A stretch of 64,000 nucleotides of DNA from Zoogloea sp. (GTDB taxonomy: Bacteria > Pseudomonadota > Gammaproteobacteria > Burkholderiales > Rhodocyclaceae). A model generated the notes under the pieces. The model did not search any database. It had not been told where the DNA came from and worked only from the letters and a program-made list of their open reading frames with translations. The stretch spans positions 124,001 to 188,000 of the forward strand of contig JADKKC010000001.1 of assembly GCA_016720685.1 (NCBI GenBank), read 5' to 3'. Shown here piece after piece: positions 34,561 through 42,655 of the stretch (positions are counted from its first letter, which is position 1; each line of letters starts with the position of its first letter). A program made the position numbers and the translations under genes.

Positions 34561-34926
34561 TCAGCTCAGTGCGCGGATTTTTTCGAGGAGGACCGCGTGA
34601 TCGAGCGGCTTGACCATGTAGTCAAAGGCGCCCTGGCGCATGCCCCAGATCTTGTCGGTTTCGAGGCCCTTGCTGGTGCAGATGATGACCGGGATGTCGC
34701 GGGTGGCTTCGTCGCGCACGATGGTGCGGGTGGCCTGGTAGCCGTTGGTGCCGGGCATGACCACGTCCATGAGGATCAGGTCGGGACGTTCGGATTTGCT
34801 CTTGACGACAGCTTCGTCGCCACTCTCGGCGGTAACGACCTGGAAACCATTCTTGACCAGGACTTCCGACAGGGCGAGTCTTTCCGTCGGGGAGTCGTCT
34901 ACGACAAGGATTTTTTGGATCGGCAT
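34561..34926 (-). CDS. pilH: Twitching-motility response regulator PilH
   Basis: A single receiver domain of 121 residues: acidic pair D10-D11, phospho-acceptor Asp at 54 in LILMDVVMPGTNGYQ, Thr/Ser in IICTSKG and Lys in YMVKPLDH. No output domain. PilH is thought to oppose PilG or act as a phosphate sink, promoting pilus retraction. It starts 17 bases after the pilG stop and is followed by pilI eight bases on. Confidence 0.92.
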   Translation of the reverse strand: MPIQKILVVDDSPTERLALSEVLVKNGFQVVTAESGDEAVVKSKSERPDLILMDVVMPGTNGYQATRTIVRDEATRDIPVIICTSKGLETDKIWGMRQGAFDYMVKPLDHAVLLEKIRALS

Positions 34927-34943
34927 GGGGCGCGTTTGTGCTG

Positions 34944-35342
34944 TCAGTCGTTGGCGGAGAGCTGCCTTGCGCGCGTGTGGCTTGCAACGGAGCGCAGCAG
35001 GCTTTCCTTCGTGAAGGGCTTGGTCAGGTATTCGTCCGAGCCTGCGAGGCGGCCCCGGGCGCGGTCGAAGAGGCCGTCCTTGGAGGACAGCATGATGACC
35101 GGCGTGGATTTGAGCCGGGCGTTTTTCTTGATCAGCGCGCAGGTCTGGTAGCCGTCAAGGCGGGGCATCATGATGTCGACGAAGATCAGGTCGGGCGCGT
35201 GGTCGGCAATTTTGGCGAGGGCATCGAAGCCGTCCTCGGCCAAAACCACCTGGCAGCCTGCCTGGGCAAGGAAGATTTCGGCGCTGCGGCGGATGGTGTT
35301 GCTGTCATCAATGACCATGACCTTGATTCCGCTGAGATTCAC
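34944..35342 (-). CDS. pilG: Twitching-motility response regulator PilG
   Basis: A 132-residue stand-alone receiver with VMVIDDSNTIRR, the phospho-acceptor Asp (D56) in LIFVDIMMPRLDGYQ, MLSSKDG and YLTKPFTK. PilG promotes pilus extension, probably through PilB and, in pseudomonads, the adenylate cyclase CyaB. It is the first gene of pilGHIJ-chpA. The start is GTG at 35342, preceded by a GGAGGGT ribosome site. Confidence 0.93.
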   Translation of the reverse strand: MNLSGIKVMVIDDSNTIRRSAEIFLAQAGCQVVLAEDGFDALAKIADHAPDLIFVDIMMPRLDGYQTCALIKKNARLKSTPVIMLSSKDGLFDRARGRLAGSDEYLTKPFTKESLLRSVASHTRARQLSAND

Positions 35343-35412
35343 CTTGACCCTCCGGGCTTCGTGCTGATGTCGTTTCGTGCGTTCACTGTAGCGTTGTCGA
35401 GGCTAAAAGCCT

Positions 35413-35592
35413 TCAGATTGCGATCATTTCAAAATCGTCCTTGCGTGCTCCGCATTCGGGACAGGTCCAGTTGGGAGGAATGTCCTCCCATCGCGTGCCG
35501 GGGGCAATACCCTCTTCGGGCGCGCCGGATTCTTCGTTGTAGATGTAGCCGCAGATCAGACACATCCAGGTCTTGTAGGGGAGGCTTGGCAT
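35413..35592 (-). CDS. Rubredoxin
   Basis: A 59-residue protein with two CxxC knuckles, MCLICGYIYNE (Cys 11 and 14) and NWTCPECGARKDDF (Cys 44 and 47), which bind one iron. Aromatic and acidic residues sit as in classical rubredoxins. It carries single electrons, for example to alkane hydroxylases or in oxidative-stress pathways. The stop lies about 70 bases before pilG on the same strand, and the gene is divergent from thiD. The redox partner is not in the window. Confidence 0.95.
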   Translation of the reverse strand: MPSLPYKTWMCLICGYIYNEESGAPEEGIAPGTRWEDIPPNWTCPECGARKDDFEMIAI

Positions 35593-35617
35593 TCGGTTGC
35601 GTTGCCGTGATTTCGGC

Positions 35618-35623
35618 TAGAAT
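35618..35623 (+). promoter_or_regulatory. Candidate -10 box of thiD
   Basis: TAGAAT stands about 60 bases before the thiD ATG. The best -35, TTGCGT at 35597, has a short 15-base spacer. No TPP riboswitch features are seen in the leader. Confidence 0.35.
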
Positions 35624-35683
35624 CGCTTGGATCGTGAATGGTAGCGCAGTCACAGTTAAAATTGTGCGTCCTTGTTTCCCGGA

Positions 35684-36526
35684 ATGACTACTCAGCCCAG
35701 CGATCCAACGCCTCCTCTCGTTCTCGTCTTTGCCGCGTCCGACCCAACCGGTGGCGCGGGCATACAGGCTGACATCATGACGATGTCCGGCATGGGCTGT
35801 CACGCGTTGACGGTCATTACGGCCCTGACCGTGCAGGACACCGTCGGCGTCGAGGATGTGCTGCCGGTCGATGCCGACTTCGTTGCCGAGCAGGCCCGGG
35901 CCGTGCTTGAAGACATGCCGGTGCAGGCCTTCAAGCTTGGCGTGCTGGGTAGCGTCGAAAATATCGCCGTAATTGCGGAGATCATCTCCGATTATCCGCA
36001 TATTCCGGTGATCGTCGATCCGGTGATCGCTTCGGGGCGCGGTGATGAGCTGGCTTCCGAGGCGATGCTTGCGACCCTGCGCGAACTCATCATTCCACAG
36101 GCAACGGTGATCACCCCCAACACCATGGAAGCCCGTCGTCTGGTTGCCCGGAGCAGCGACGATTTCGATGAGCGCAGCATGTCGGAGTGCGCCTCGCGGC
36201 TTCTTGCCATGGGCTGCGAGTACGTGCTCATTACCGGCTCCCATGCGCATACGCCGCAAGTGGTCAATACCCTTTATGGGCCGGCAGGTGTGCTTCGTGC
36301 CGACACCTGGGCGCGCCTGTCGGGCAGTTACCACGGTTCTGGATGCACGCTGGCCTCCGCTGTAGCGGCAGCCATGGCCCATGGCCTGGACGTCTCTGCG
36401 GCGGTTTACGAGGCGCAGAGCTTTACCTGGCAGACGCTGGCGTCCGCCTTCCGGCCTGGCATGGGCCAGCACATTCCCGACCGCTTCTTCTGGGCCCGTT
36501 CGCCCGGCGACACTTCCGGAGCCTGA
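35684..36526 (+). CDS. thiD: Hydroxymethylpyrimidine (phosphate) kinase
   Basis: ThiD phosphorylates HMP and HMP-P to HMP-PP for thiamine synthesis. Start ATG 35684 gives 280 residues. Motifs of the ribokinase-like fold are AASDPTGGAGIQADIMTM at the N terminus, KLGVLGS, VIVDPVIASGRGDEL, VITPNTMEARRL and the anion hole GSYHGSGCTLASAVAAAMA. thiE begins two bases after its stop, so the pair supplies both pyrimidine activation and thiazole coupling. Confidence 0.95.
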   Translation: MTTQPSDPTPPLVLVFAASDPTGGAGIQADIMTMSGMGCHALTVITALTVQDTVGVEDVLPVDADFVAEQARAVLEDMPVQAFKLGVLGSVENIAVIAEIISDYPHIPVIVDPVIASGRGDELASEAMLATLRELIIPQATVITPNTMEARRLVARSSDDFDERSMSECASRLLAMGCEYVLITGSHAHTPQVVNTLYGPAGVLRADTWARLSGSYHGSGCTLASAVAAAMAHGLDVSAAVYEAQSFTWQTLASAFRPGMGQHIPDRFFWARSPGDTSGA

Positions 36527-36528
36527 AA

Positions 36529-37167
36529 ATGCTGCACCCCGGACTCTATCTGGTCACGCCCGACTGGCCGGACACCGACGCGCTCGTCGCTGCGGTGGCG
36601 GCCTTGTTGCCGTCGCGTCCGGCCCTCGTGCAGTACCGCAACAAGCTTGCCAGCGGCGCACTCAAGCGCGAGCAGGCCTTGCGTCTGCTTGCGGTTTGTC
36701 GCGCTGCCGGTGTGCCGCTCGTCATCAACGACGATCTCGTGCTGGCGCTTGATATCGGCGCCGACGGCGCCCACCTCGGGCGCGACGACGGTGATCCGGC
36801 TCTGGCCCGGCAGCAACTCGGCGCCGGCCGCATCCTGGGTGTGAGCTGCTACAACGAATGGCCGCGGGCCGTTGCCGGTGCGGCCGCGGGGGTCGATTAC
36901 CTGGCCTTTGGCGCCATGTATCCGTCGCCGACCAAGCCTGCCGCTGCGCGGGCGCCACTGGATCTGCTGACCCGCGCAAAGTGTGAATTCGGCTTGCCGG
37001 TGGCGGCCATCGGCGGCATCACCCTTGAAAACGCGCCACCGCTGATCAATGCCGGCGCCGACCTGCTGGCCGTGATCAGCGACGTCTTCTCCGCACCCGA
37101 CCCGGCCGCCCGCGCGGCGGCCTATGCCGGGTTGTTCGATCGATCCCATCAGGAACCGTCAGCATGA
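36529..37167 (+). CDS. thiE: Thiamine-phosphate synthase
   Basis: ThiE condenses HMP-PP with thiazole phosphate to thiamine phosphate. ATG 36529 (MLHPGLYLVTPDW) gives 212 residues. The TIM-barrel motifs are ALVQYRNKLASG, LVINDDLVLALDIGADGAHL, ILGVSCYNEW, YLAFGAMYPSPTKP and VAAIGGITLENAPPLINAGA. The Gln-Tyr-Arg-Asn-Lys motif holds the pyrophosphate-binding residues. It overlaps hemL by four bases. Confidence 0.95.
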   Translation: MLHPGLYLVTPDWPDTDALVAAVAALLPSRPALVQYRNKLASGALKREQALRLLAVCRAAGVPLVINDDLVLALDIGADGAHLGRDDGDPALARQQLGAGRILGVSCYNEWPRAVAGAAAGVDYLAFGAMYPSPTKPAAARAPLDLLTRAKCEFGLPVAAIGGITLENAPPLINAGADLLAVISDVFSAPDPAARAAAYAGLFDRSHQEPSA

Positions 37168-38450
37168 CCAGTCGCAACGAAGAACTCTTTACCCGCGCCC
37201 AGCGCACCATTCCCGGTGGCGTGAATTCGCCGGTGCGCGCCTTCCGCTCGGTGGGCGGTACCCCGCGTTTCCTCAAGAAGGCCAGTGGCGCGCGGGTGTG
37301 GGATGCGGATGGCAAGGAATACCTGGATTACGTCGGCTCCTGGGGCCCGGCCATCCTGGGGCACGCCGATCCGGTGGTGGTCGAGGCGGTGCGTGCAGCG
37401 GCGCTCGATGGCCTGTCGTTTGGCGCGCCGACCGAGCGCGAGATCGACATGGCCGAGCGGCTGTGCGAGCTGTTGCCGAGCATGGAAATGGTGCGCCTGG
37501 TGTCGAGCGGCACCGAGGCCACCATGAGCGCGATCCGCCTGGCTCGCGGTTTTACCGGCCGTGACGCGATCGTCAAGTTCGAAGGCTGCTACCACGGCCA
37601 TGCCGACAGCCTGCTGGTCAAGGCGGGGTCGGGCCTGCTCACCTTCGGCAACCCGTCGTCGGCCGGTGTGCCGGACGATTTTGCCAAGCACACCCTGGTG
37701 CTCGATTACAACAATCCGGCTGCGCTCGAGGAGATTTTCCAGGCTCGCGGCAGCGAGATCGCCTGCGTGATCATCGAGCCGATTGCCGGCAACATGAACC
37801 TCGTGAAGCCGTCCGCCGAGTTCATGCACCTGCTTCGTCGGCTGTGCACCGAGCACGGCGCGGTGCTGATTTTCGACGAGGTGATGACGGGCTTTCGCGT
37901 CGGCCCGCGCGGCGTGCAGGGGCTTTTCGGCATCACCCCGGACTTGACCACGCTGGGCAAGGTGATCGGCGGCGGCATGCCGGTGGGCGCCTTTGGTGGC
38001 CGTCGCGACATCATGCAGAAAATCGCTCCGCTGGGCGCGGTGTATCAGGCCGGCACGCTGTCGGGCAGCCCGGTCGCCGTGGCGGCGGGGCTGGCCAGCC
38101 TGGATCAGATTTCGAAGCCGGGTTTCTATGAATTGCTGACTGCCCGTACGACGCGGCTGGTGGATGGCCTCAAGGCGTCCGCCGCGAAGCACGGCGTGGG
38201 CTTTACCGCGGATTCCGTTGGCGGCATGTTCGGCCTGTATTTTGCGCAGGCCGTGCCGCAGAGCTACGCCGACGTGATGGCGTCGGACAAGGACAGCTTC
38301 AATCGCTTCTTCCACGCCATGCTGGATGCCGGCCACTACTTTGCACCTTCGGCCTTCGAGGCAGGCTTCGTGTCGGCGGCTCACGCTGAAGCCGACATCG
38401 ATTCGACGATTGGCGCAGCCGATGCGTGGTTTGCTGCCAACGGACGCTGA
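37164..38450 (+). CDS. hemL: Glutamate-1-semialdehyde 2,1-aminomutase
   Basis: HemL makes 5-aminolevulinate, the first heme precursor, by the C5 pathway, using PLP. The 428-residue length is standard. Motifs: RTIPGGVNSPVRAFRSVGG, VSSGTEATMSAIRLARG, FEGCYHGHADSLLVKAGSG, LIFDEVMTGFRVG and TTLGKVIGGGMPVGAFGG with the PLP-binding Lys. The ATG overlaps the thiE stop. Coupling of thiE with hemL is common in this lineage and gives this window a third heme locus. Confidence 0.96.
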   Translation: MTSRNEELFTRAQRTIPGGVNSPVRAFRSVGGTPRFLKKASGARVWDADGKEYLDYVGSWGPAILGHADPVVVEAVRAAALDGLSFGAPTEREIDMAERLCELLPSMEMVRLVSSGTEATMSAIRLARGFTGRDAIVKFEGCYHGHADSLLVKAGSGLLTFGNPSSAGVPDDFAKHTLVLDYNNPAALEEIFQARGSEIACVIIEPIAGNMNLVKPSAEFMHLLRRLCTEHGAVLIFDEVMTGFRVGPRGVQGLFGITPDLTTLGKVIGGGMPVGAFGGRRDIMQKIAPLGAVYQAGTLSGSPVAVAAGLASLDQISKPGFYELLTARTTRLVDGLKASAAKHGVGFTADSVGGMFGLYFAQAVPQSYADVMASDKDSFNRFFHAMLDAGHYFAPSAFEAGFVSAAHAEADIDSTIGAADAWFAANGR

Positions 38451-38452
38451 TT

Positions 38453-38498
38453 GAAGGCCACTGGGCGCTCCACTGCGGCGGGGCGCCTTGTGGCCTTC
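38453..38498. terminator. Hairpin between convergent hemL and rsmA
   Basis: GAAGGCCAC (38453-38461) pairs perfectly with GTGGCCTTC (38490-38498), and an inner GGCGC/GCGCC stem continues it. It fills the gap between the two stops. There is no T-run on either side. Confidence 0.45.
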
Positions 38499-38508
38499 CG
38501 GACAGGCA

Positions 38509-39309
38509 TCAGGCCGGCTGCGGGCCCTTTGCCGCCACGTGGTTGGCGATGCGCACGAAGTCATCCACGGACAGCCTTTCACCGCGGAGGCCCGGGTCGA
38601 TGCCGAGGGCGGCAAAGTCCGCCTCGTCGAGGTAATCGCGCAAGGTGTTGCGCAGGGTCTTGCGGCGCTGGCCGAAGGCGGCGGTGACCACCTTGCCGAG
38701 CAGCGCGTAGTCCATGGCGGTGCATTCGGCGGCCGGGCGCGGCACCATCCGCACGATGCTCGACATGACCTTGGGCGCCGGGCGAAAGGCGCCGGGCGGC
38801 ACGTCGAAAACTCGCCGCATGTTGAAGCGGTACTGCAGCATCACCGACAGGCGGCCGTATTCTTCGGTGCCCGGATCGCCCACCATGCGCATCACGACTT
38901 CCTTTTGCAGCATGAAGGTCATGTCCTTCACCTTGTCGGCGTAGTCGGCAAGGTGAAACAGGATGGGCGTGGAAATGTTGTAGGGCAGGTTGCCGACCAC
39001 CCGCAGCGGGGCGCCGTCGGCCACCAGGCTGCCGAAATCGAACTTGAGGGCATCGCCCTCGTGGATCGTCAGCTTGTCCGGCGAGTGGGCTTCCTTGAGG
39101 CGGGCGATCAGGTCGCGGTCGATCTCGACGACGTGCAGGTGGTCGAGGCGGCTCATCAGCGGCTCGGTCATCGCGCCAAGGCCCGGGCCGATCTCGACCA
39201 TGCGGTCGGCGGGATCGGGGCGGATCGCCTCGATGATCTTGTAGATGATGTTCTTGTCGGACAAGAAGTTCTGCCCGAAGCGCTTTCGCGCCTGGTGTGG
39301 TTCGCTCAT
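38509..39309 (-). CDS. rsmA: 16S rRNA dimethyladenosine transferase (KsgA)
   Basis: RsmA dimethylates two adjacent adenines near the 3' end of 16S rRNA during 30S assembly. The start at 39309 (MSEPHQARKRFGQNFL) gives 266 residues. SAM-binding and catalytic motifs are MVEIGPGLGAMTEPL, VVEIDRDLIARL, GDALKFDF and the NLPYNIS catalytic loop. It lies ten bases after the patatin gene in the order pdxA, patatin, rsmA. Confidence 0.96.
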   Translation of the reverse strand: MSEPHQARKRFGQNFLSDKNIIYKIIEAIRPDPADRMVEIGPGLGAMTEPLMSRLDHLHVVEIDRDLIARLKEAHSPDKLTIHEGDALKFDFGSLVADGAPLRVVGNLPYNISTPILFHLADYADKVKDMTFMLQKEVVMRMVGDPGTEEYGRLSVMLQYRFNMRRVFDVPPGAFRPAPKVMSSIVRMVPRPAAECTAMDYALLGKVVTAAFGQRRKTLRNTLRDYLDEADFAALGIDPGLRGERLSVDDFVRIANHVAAKGPQPA

Positions 39310-39319
39310 GCGCGTTTCC

Positions 39320-40210
39320 TTATCCGTTCTTGCGCTGCCAGGCGGCAATCGCCTCCCGCACCCGCGCTATTGCCGCGAAACCCGCTTTTTCGCCTTCCAG
39401 GATCGCTTCGTGGCGCTGCTGGAAGTTGGTGGCCGGCAGGCCGCGCAGTTCGGGGCGGATCACCACGTCGGCGGCGGTGAGTTCGGCTTTGCCGAGGGCG
39501 CCGCCCATGATGGCGATGGTGTCGAGCAGCACTTCCAGGCTGCCCTGGTTTTTCTTGCCGCTGGGGCGGCCCGAGATATCGACTGCGATAACGATGTCGG
39601 CGCCCAGGCTGCGGGCTTCGCGCGCCGGAATCGGGGCGACCAGGCCGCCATCCACGTATTCGCGTCCGCCAAAGCTGACCGGCGGAAAGACGCCTGGAAT
39701 GGCCGACGAGGCGCGCACCGCGGTGCCGGTGTTGCCGCTTTGAAAAATGATCGCCTCGCCGCTTTGCAGATCGGTGGCCACGGCGGCAAAGCGGCGCTTG
39801 AGGCCTTCGATGGGTTTGTTGCCCACGTGGGTGTTGATGAAGCGTTCCAGTGCCACGCCCCTGATCAGGCCCCGGTCGAAGAGGCTCCAGTCGGTTACGG
39901 ATGCCTCGTCCAGCTGGATGGCCAGCTTTTGCAGTTCGAAAGGGCCATGGCCGGCAGCGTAAAGTGCGCCAACCACCGAGCCGGCACTGGTGCCGACGAT
40001 GAAATCCGGCATGATCCCGCTGGTTTCGAGGGCCTTGATCACGCCGATGTGGGCAAAGCCGCGCGCTGCGCCACCACCCAGGGCCAGTGCGATCCTTGGC
40101 TTGCGGGCGACACGGGGAGCAGAGGGCTCGGGCTTTTGCGGCTGCACGCCGCAGGCCGCCAGGCCCAGCACGGATGCGCCGCCGAGCAGCAGGCGCCGGC
40201 GGGTGTTCAT
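39320..40210 (-). CDS. Patatin-like phospholipase, predicted lipoprotein
   Basis: The 296-residue protein starts with an Arg-rich signal (MNTRRRLLLGGASVLGLAAC) ending in a lipobox with Cys 20, so it is probably anchored as a lipoprotein. The patatin domain follows: oxyanion loop ALGGGAARGFAHIGV, nucleophile Ser in VGTSAGSVVGALYAAG, and the catalytic Asp in EYVDGGLVAPIP. These form the Ser-Asp dyad of RssA/YchK-type hydrolases. It should act on lipids in the periplasm or at a membrane surface. The ATG overlaps the pdxA stop by four bases. The triple Arg could also signal Tat export. Confidence 0.85.
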   Translation of the reverse strand: MNTRRRLLLGGASVLGLAACGVQPQKPEPSAPRVARKPRIALALGGGAARGFAHIGVIKALETSGIMPDFIVGTSAGSVVGALYAAGHGPFELQKLAIQLDEASVTDWSLFDRGLIRGVALERFINTHVGNKPIEGLKRRFAAVATDLQSGEAIIFQSGNTGTAVRASSAIPGVFPPVSFGGREYVDGGLVAPIPAREARSLGADIVIAVDISGRPSGKKNQGSLEVLLDTIAIMGGALGKAELTAADVVIRPELRGLPATNFQQRHEAILEGEKAGFAAIARVREAIAAWQRKNG

Positions 40211-41190
40211 GTTTTTGTCTGCCCCTTGGCCATGGCAATGGCGAGCTCGACCGCGGCGAACAGGCTGCCCGGATCGGCGCGGCCGCTGCCGGCAAGATCA
40301 AGCGCGGTGCCGTGGTCGACCGAGGTGCGGATGATGGGCAGGCCGAGGGTGACATTCACGCCGCCGCCAAAACTGGCGTGCTTGAGCACCGGCAGGCCCT
40401 GGTCGTGGAACATGGCGAGCACGGCGTCGCCCTGTTCCAGGGTGTGCGGCACGAAGAGGGTGTCGGCCGGCAGCGGGCCGATCAGCTGCATGCCTTCCGC
40501 GCGCAGTTGCTCGAGCACCGGGGTGATGACTTCGATCTCTTCCGTGCCCATGTGGCCGCCCTCGCCCGCGTGAGGGTTGAGGCCGGCGACGAGGATGCGC
40601 GGCGCGGCCAGGCCGAAGCGCTGGCGCAGATCGGTGTGCAGGATGCGCAGGGTATCGGTGAGCAGCGGGCGGGTAATTGCCGCGGAAACATCCTTCAGCG
40701 GGAGGTGGGTGGTGGCAAGGGCCACGCGCAGGCCGCCGCCCACCAGCATCATCACCACCAGCGGTGTGCCAGTGGCTTCGGCGAGATATTCGGTGTGGCC
40801 GGAAAACGGCACGCCGGCGTCGCAGATGATGCCTTTGTGCACCGGCGCGGTGACCATGCCGGCAAATTCGCCGGACTTGCAGCCGGCGATGGCCCGGTCG
40901 AGCATGTCGAGCACGTAGCGGGCGTTGGCTGCATCGAGGCGGCCGGGCACGGCCTTGGTGACCATGGGGACATGGAGCACCTCGAGGGCGCCGGAGCGGC
41001 GAGCTGCGTCAGGGGCGTAGTCGACGATGTCGAGCGCCGGCTCGACGGCGTGGATGCGCGCCGCGATCATCGCGCGGTCACCCAGCACAACCAGGCGCAC
41101 CGGCCATTCGCGACGTGGCAGGGCGGCACACAGGTCAGGGCCGATACCGGCCGGTTCGCCGCTGGTAATGGCGAGGATGGGGAGGGGCAT
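40207..41190 (-). CDS. pdxA: 4-hydroxythreonine-4-phosphate dehydrogenase
   Basis: PdxA oxidises 4-phosphohydroxy-threonine in pyridoxal phosphate synthesis, using NAD and a divalent metal. The 327-residue product has LAITSGEPAGIGPDL, the HTEYLAEATGT metal His region, GLNPHAGEGGHMGTEE, FVPHTLEQGDAVLAMFHDQG and IRTSVDHGTALDLAG. The surA-pdxA-rsmA order is conserved in proteobacteria. Confidence 0.96.
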   Translation of the reverse strand: MPLPILAITSGEPAGIGPDLCAALPRREWPVRLVVLGDRAMIAARIHAVEPALDIVDYAPDAARRSGALEVLHVPMVTKAVPGRLDAANARYVLDMLDRAIAGCKSGEFAGMVTAPVHKGIICDAGVPFSGHTEYLAEATGTPLVVMMLVGGGLRVALATTHLPLKDVSAAITRPLLTDTLRILHTDLRQRFGLAAPRILVAGLNPHAGEGGHMGTEEIEVITPVLEQLRAEGMQLIGPLPADTLFVPHTLEQGDAVLAMFHDQGLPVLKHASFGGGVNVTLGLPIIRTSVDHGTALDLAGSGRADPGSLFAAVELAIAMAKGQTKT

Positions 41191-41339
41191 GGTGGTGGGG
41201 AACGAGGAGGTCGGGAGGCAATGATCGCAGCGGATGCGCCGACGCTGCAGGGGTGGGGTTTTTTTACGCTTGTCGCGGTGGCGACGCAGCGCGCGAGGCG
41301 TGAGGCCTTCTCACCCTCATTCCTCGCGCCTTTCCGGTT

Positions 41340-42638
41340 TTACTGCTCTTCGAGGCGGTATTCAACGTAGGCCCGGTCGCGGAGCTGGCGCAGCCAGTCC
41401 TGGTAGGCTTCGTCGCCCTTGCGCTCGCGCAGGGCGTTGCGGGCTGCGGCGCGCTTGCGGTCGTCGGAAATATCCTGAACGCGGCGTTCTTCGACGAGGA
41501 TCAGGTGCCAGCCAAAGGGTGACTGGACGGGCTGGCTGACTTCGCCGGGCTTAAGGGCATCCATCGCCTGCTCGAACTCGGGCACGGTGTCGGCCGGGTA
41601 GATCCAGCCCAGGTCGCCACCCTTGGCGGCCGAAATGTCGGCCGAGTGCTGCTTGGCGAGCTCGGCAAAGTTGGCGCCACCCTGCACGACCCGCTCGCGC
41701 AGATCGGTGAGGCGCCGGCGGGCATCGCCGTCGGAAACCACTTCGCTGGTCTTGATCAGGATGTGGCGGGCGCGGGTCTGCTGGACCTGGGTTGCCGCAG
41801 CGGACTGGCTGCCGCCCTTGCGATCCATCACCTTGACGATGTGAAAGCCGGCCGCACTCCTCAGGATGGGCGTTGTCTCGCCTGGCTTGAGGCTGGTGAC
41901 CGCTTCGGCAAACACGCCCGGCAGGCGCTCGGCGCTGCGCCAGCCGAGATTGCCGCCTGAAAGTGCGTCCGGTGCATCGGAATAGCTGGCAGCCAGCTTG
42001 TCGAAGGCTTCGCCGCGGGCCACCCGGGCGGCCACGTCCTCGGCCTTGGCGCGCAGGCGGGCAAGCTGCTCGGGGCTCGCGCCCTCGGGGGCGCGGAACA
42101 GGATGTGGGCGAGGTTGTACTCTTCCTGCCCGACCACGTTTTCGGGATTGGCGAGGAAGTTATTCACCTCGGCGTCGGAAATGACGATCCGGCCTTCCAC
42201 TTCGCGCTCACGCACGCGGGTCAGGAGGATCTCGTTGCGCACTTCCTCGCGGAAGCGCTCCCAGCTGATGCCGTCCCGTTCGAGGGCCTTGCGGAAGTCG
42301 GTCATCGACAGCTTGTTGTTGTCGGCGATGCGCCCGAGAGCCCGGTCGAGGGTGATGTCATCGACCCGCAGCGAGGTTTCGTTGGCGAGCTGGATCTGAA
42401 GGCGTTCCATGATCTGGCGTTCGAGCACCTGGCGTTCGAGCACGTTGGCCGGCGGCAGTGGCGTGCCCTGGCGCGAGAGCTGGCGCGTGACCTGCGCGAC
42501 CCGGAGGCGCAGATCGGAACGGGTGATGACCTCGCTGTTCACGACCGCCACGATCCGATCCACTTCCATCGGTCCGTCGGCGGCAGGGGCTGAGCTGGCG
42601 AACAGGGATGCAGCCAGCAGGGTGAAAATGAGTTTCAT
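41340..42638 (-). CDS. surA: Periplasmic chaperone/peptidyl-prolyl isomerase SurA
   Basis: SurA escorts outer-membrane proteins, including LptD, to the Bam complex. The start at 42638 gives 432 residues with a signal peptide (MKLIFTLLAASLFASSAPAA), an N-terminal chaperone region, two parvulin domains (about 180-280 and 290-390; AEDVAARVARGEAFDKLAA, ARHILIKTSEV, AKGGDLGWIYPADTVPEFE) and a short C-terminal helix. It lies 17 bases after lptD, its own client, in the same operon. Confidence 0.94.
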   Translation of the reverse strand: MKLIFTLLAASLFASSAPAADGPMEVDRIVAVVNSEVITRSDLRLRVAQVTRQLSRQGTPLPPANVLERQVLERQIMERLQIQLANETSLRVDDITLDRALGRIADNNKLSMTDFRKALERDGISWERFREEVRNEILLTRVREREVEGRIVISDAEVNNFLANPENVVGQEEYNLAHILFRAPEGASPEQLARLRAKAEDVAARVARGEAFDKLAASYSDAPDALSGGNLGWRSAERLPGVFAEAVTSLKPGETTPILRSAAGFHIVKVMDRKGGSQSAAATQVQQTRARHILIKTSEVVSDGDARRRLTDLRERVVQGGANFAELAKQHSADISAAKGGDLGWIYPADTVPEFEQAMDALKPGEVSQPVQSPFGWHLILVEERRVQDISDDRKRAAARNALRERKGDEAYQDWLRQLRDRAYVEYRLEEQ

Positions 42639-42655
42639 GGTGCGGGGCTTGTCTT

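Noticed and set aside
35593..35683. TPP riboswitch before thiD
   Set aside because: The 90-base leader lacks the conserved CTGAGA core and is too short for the usual fold; only a weak promoter is visible.
41291..41329. Inverted repeat between pdxA and surA as a terminator
   Set aside because: The stem is split, the loop is long and no T-run follows on either strand.
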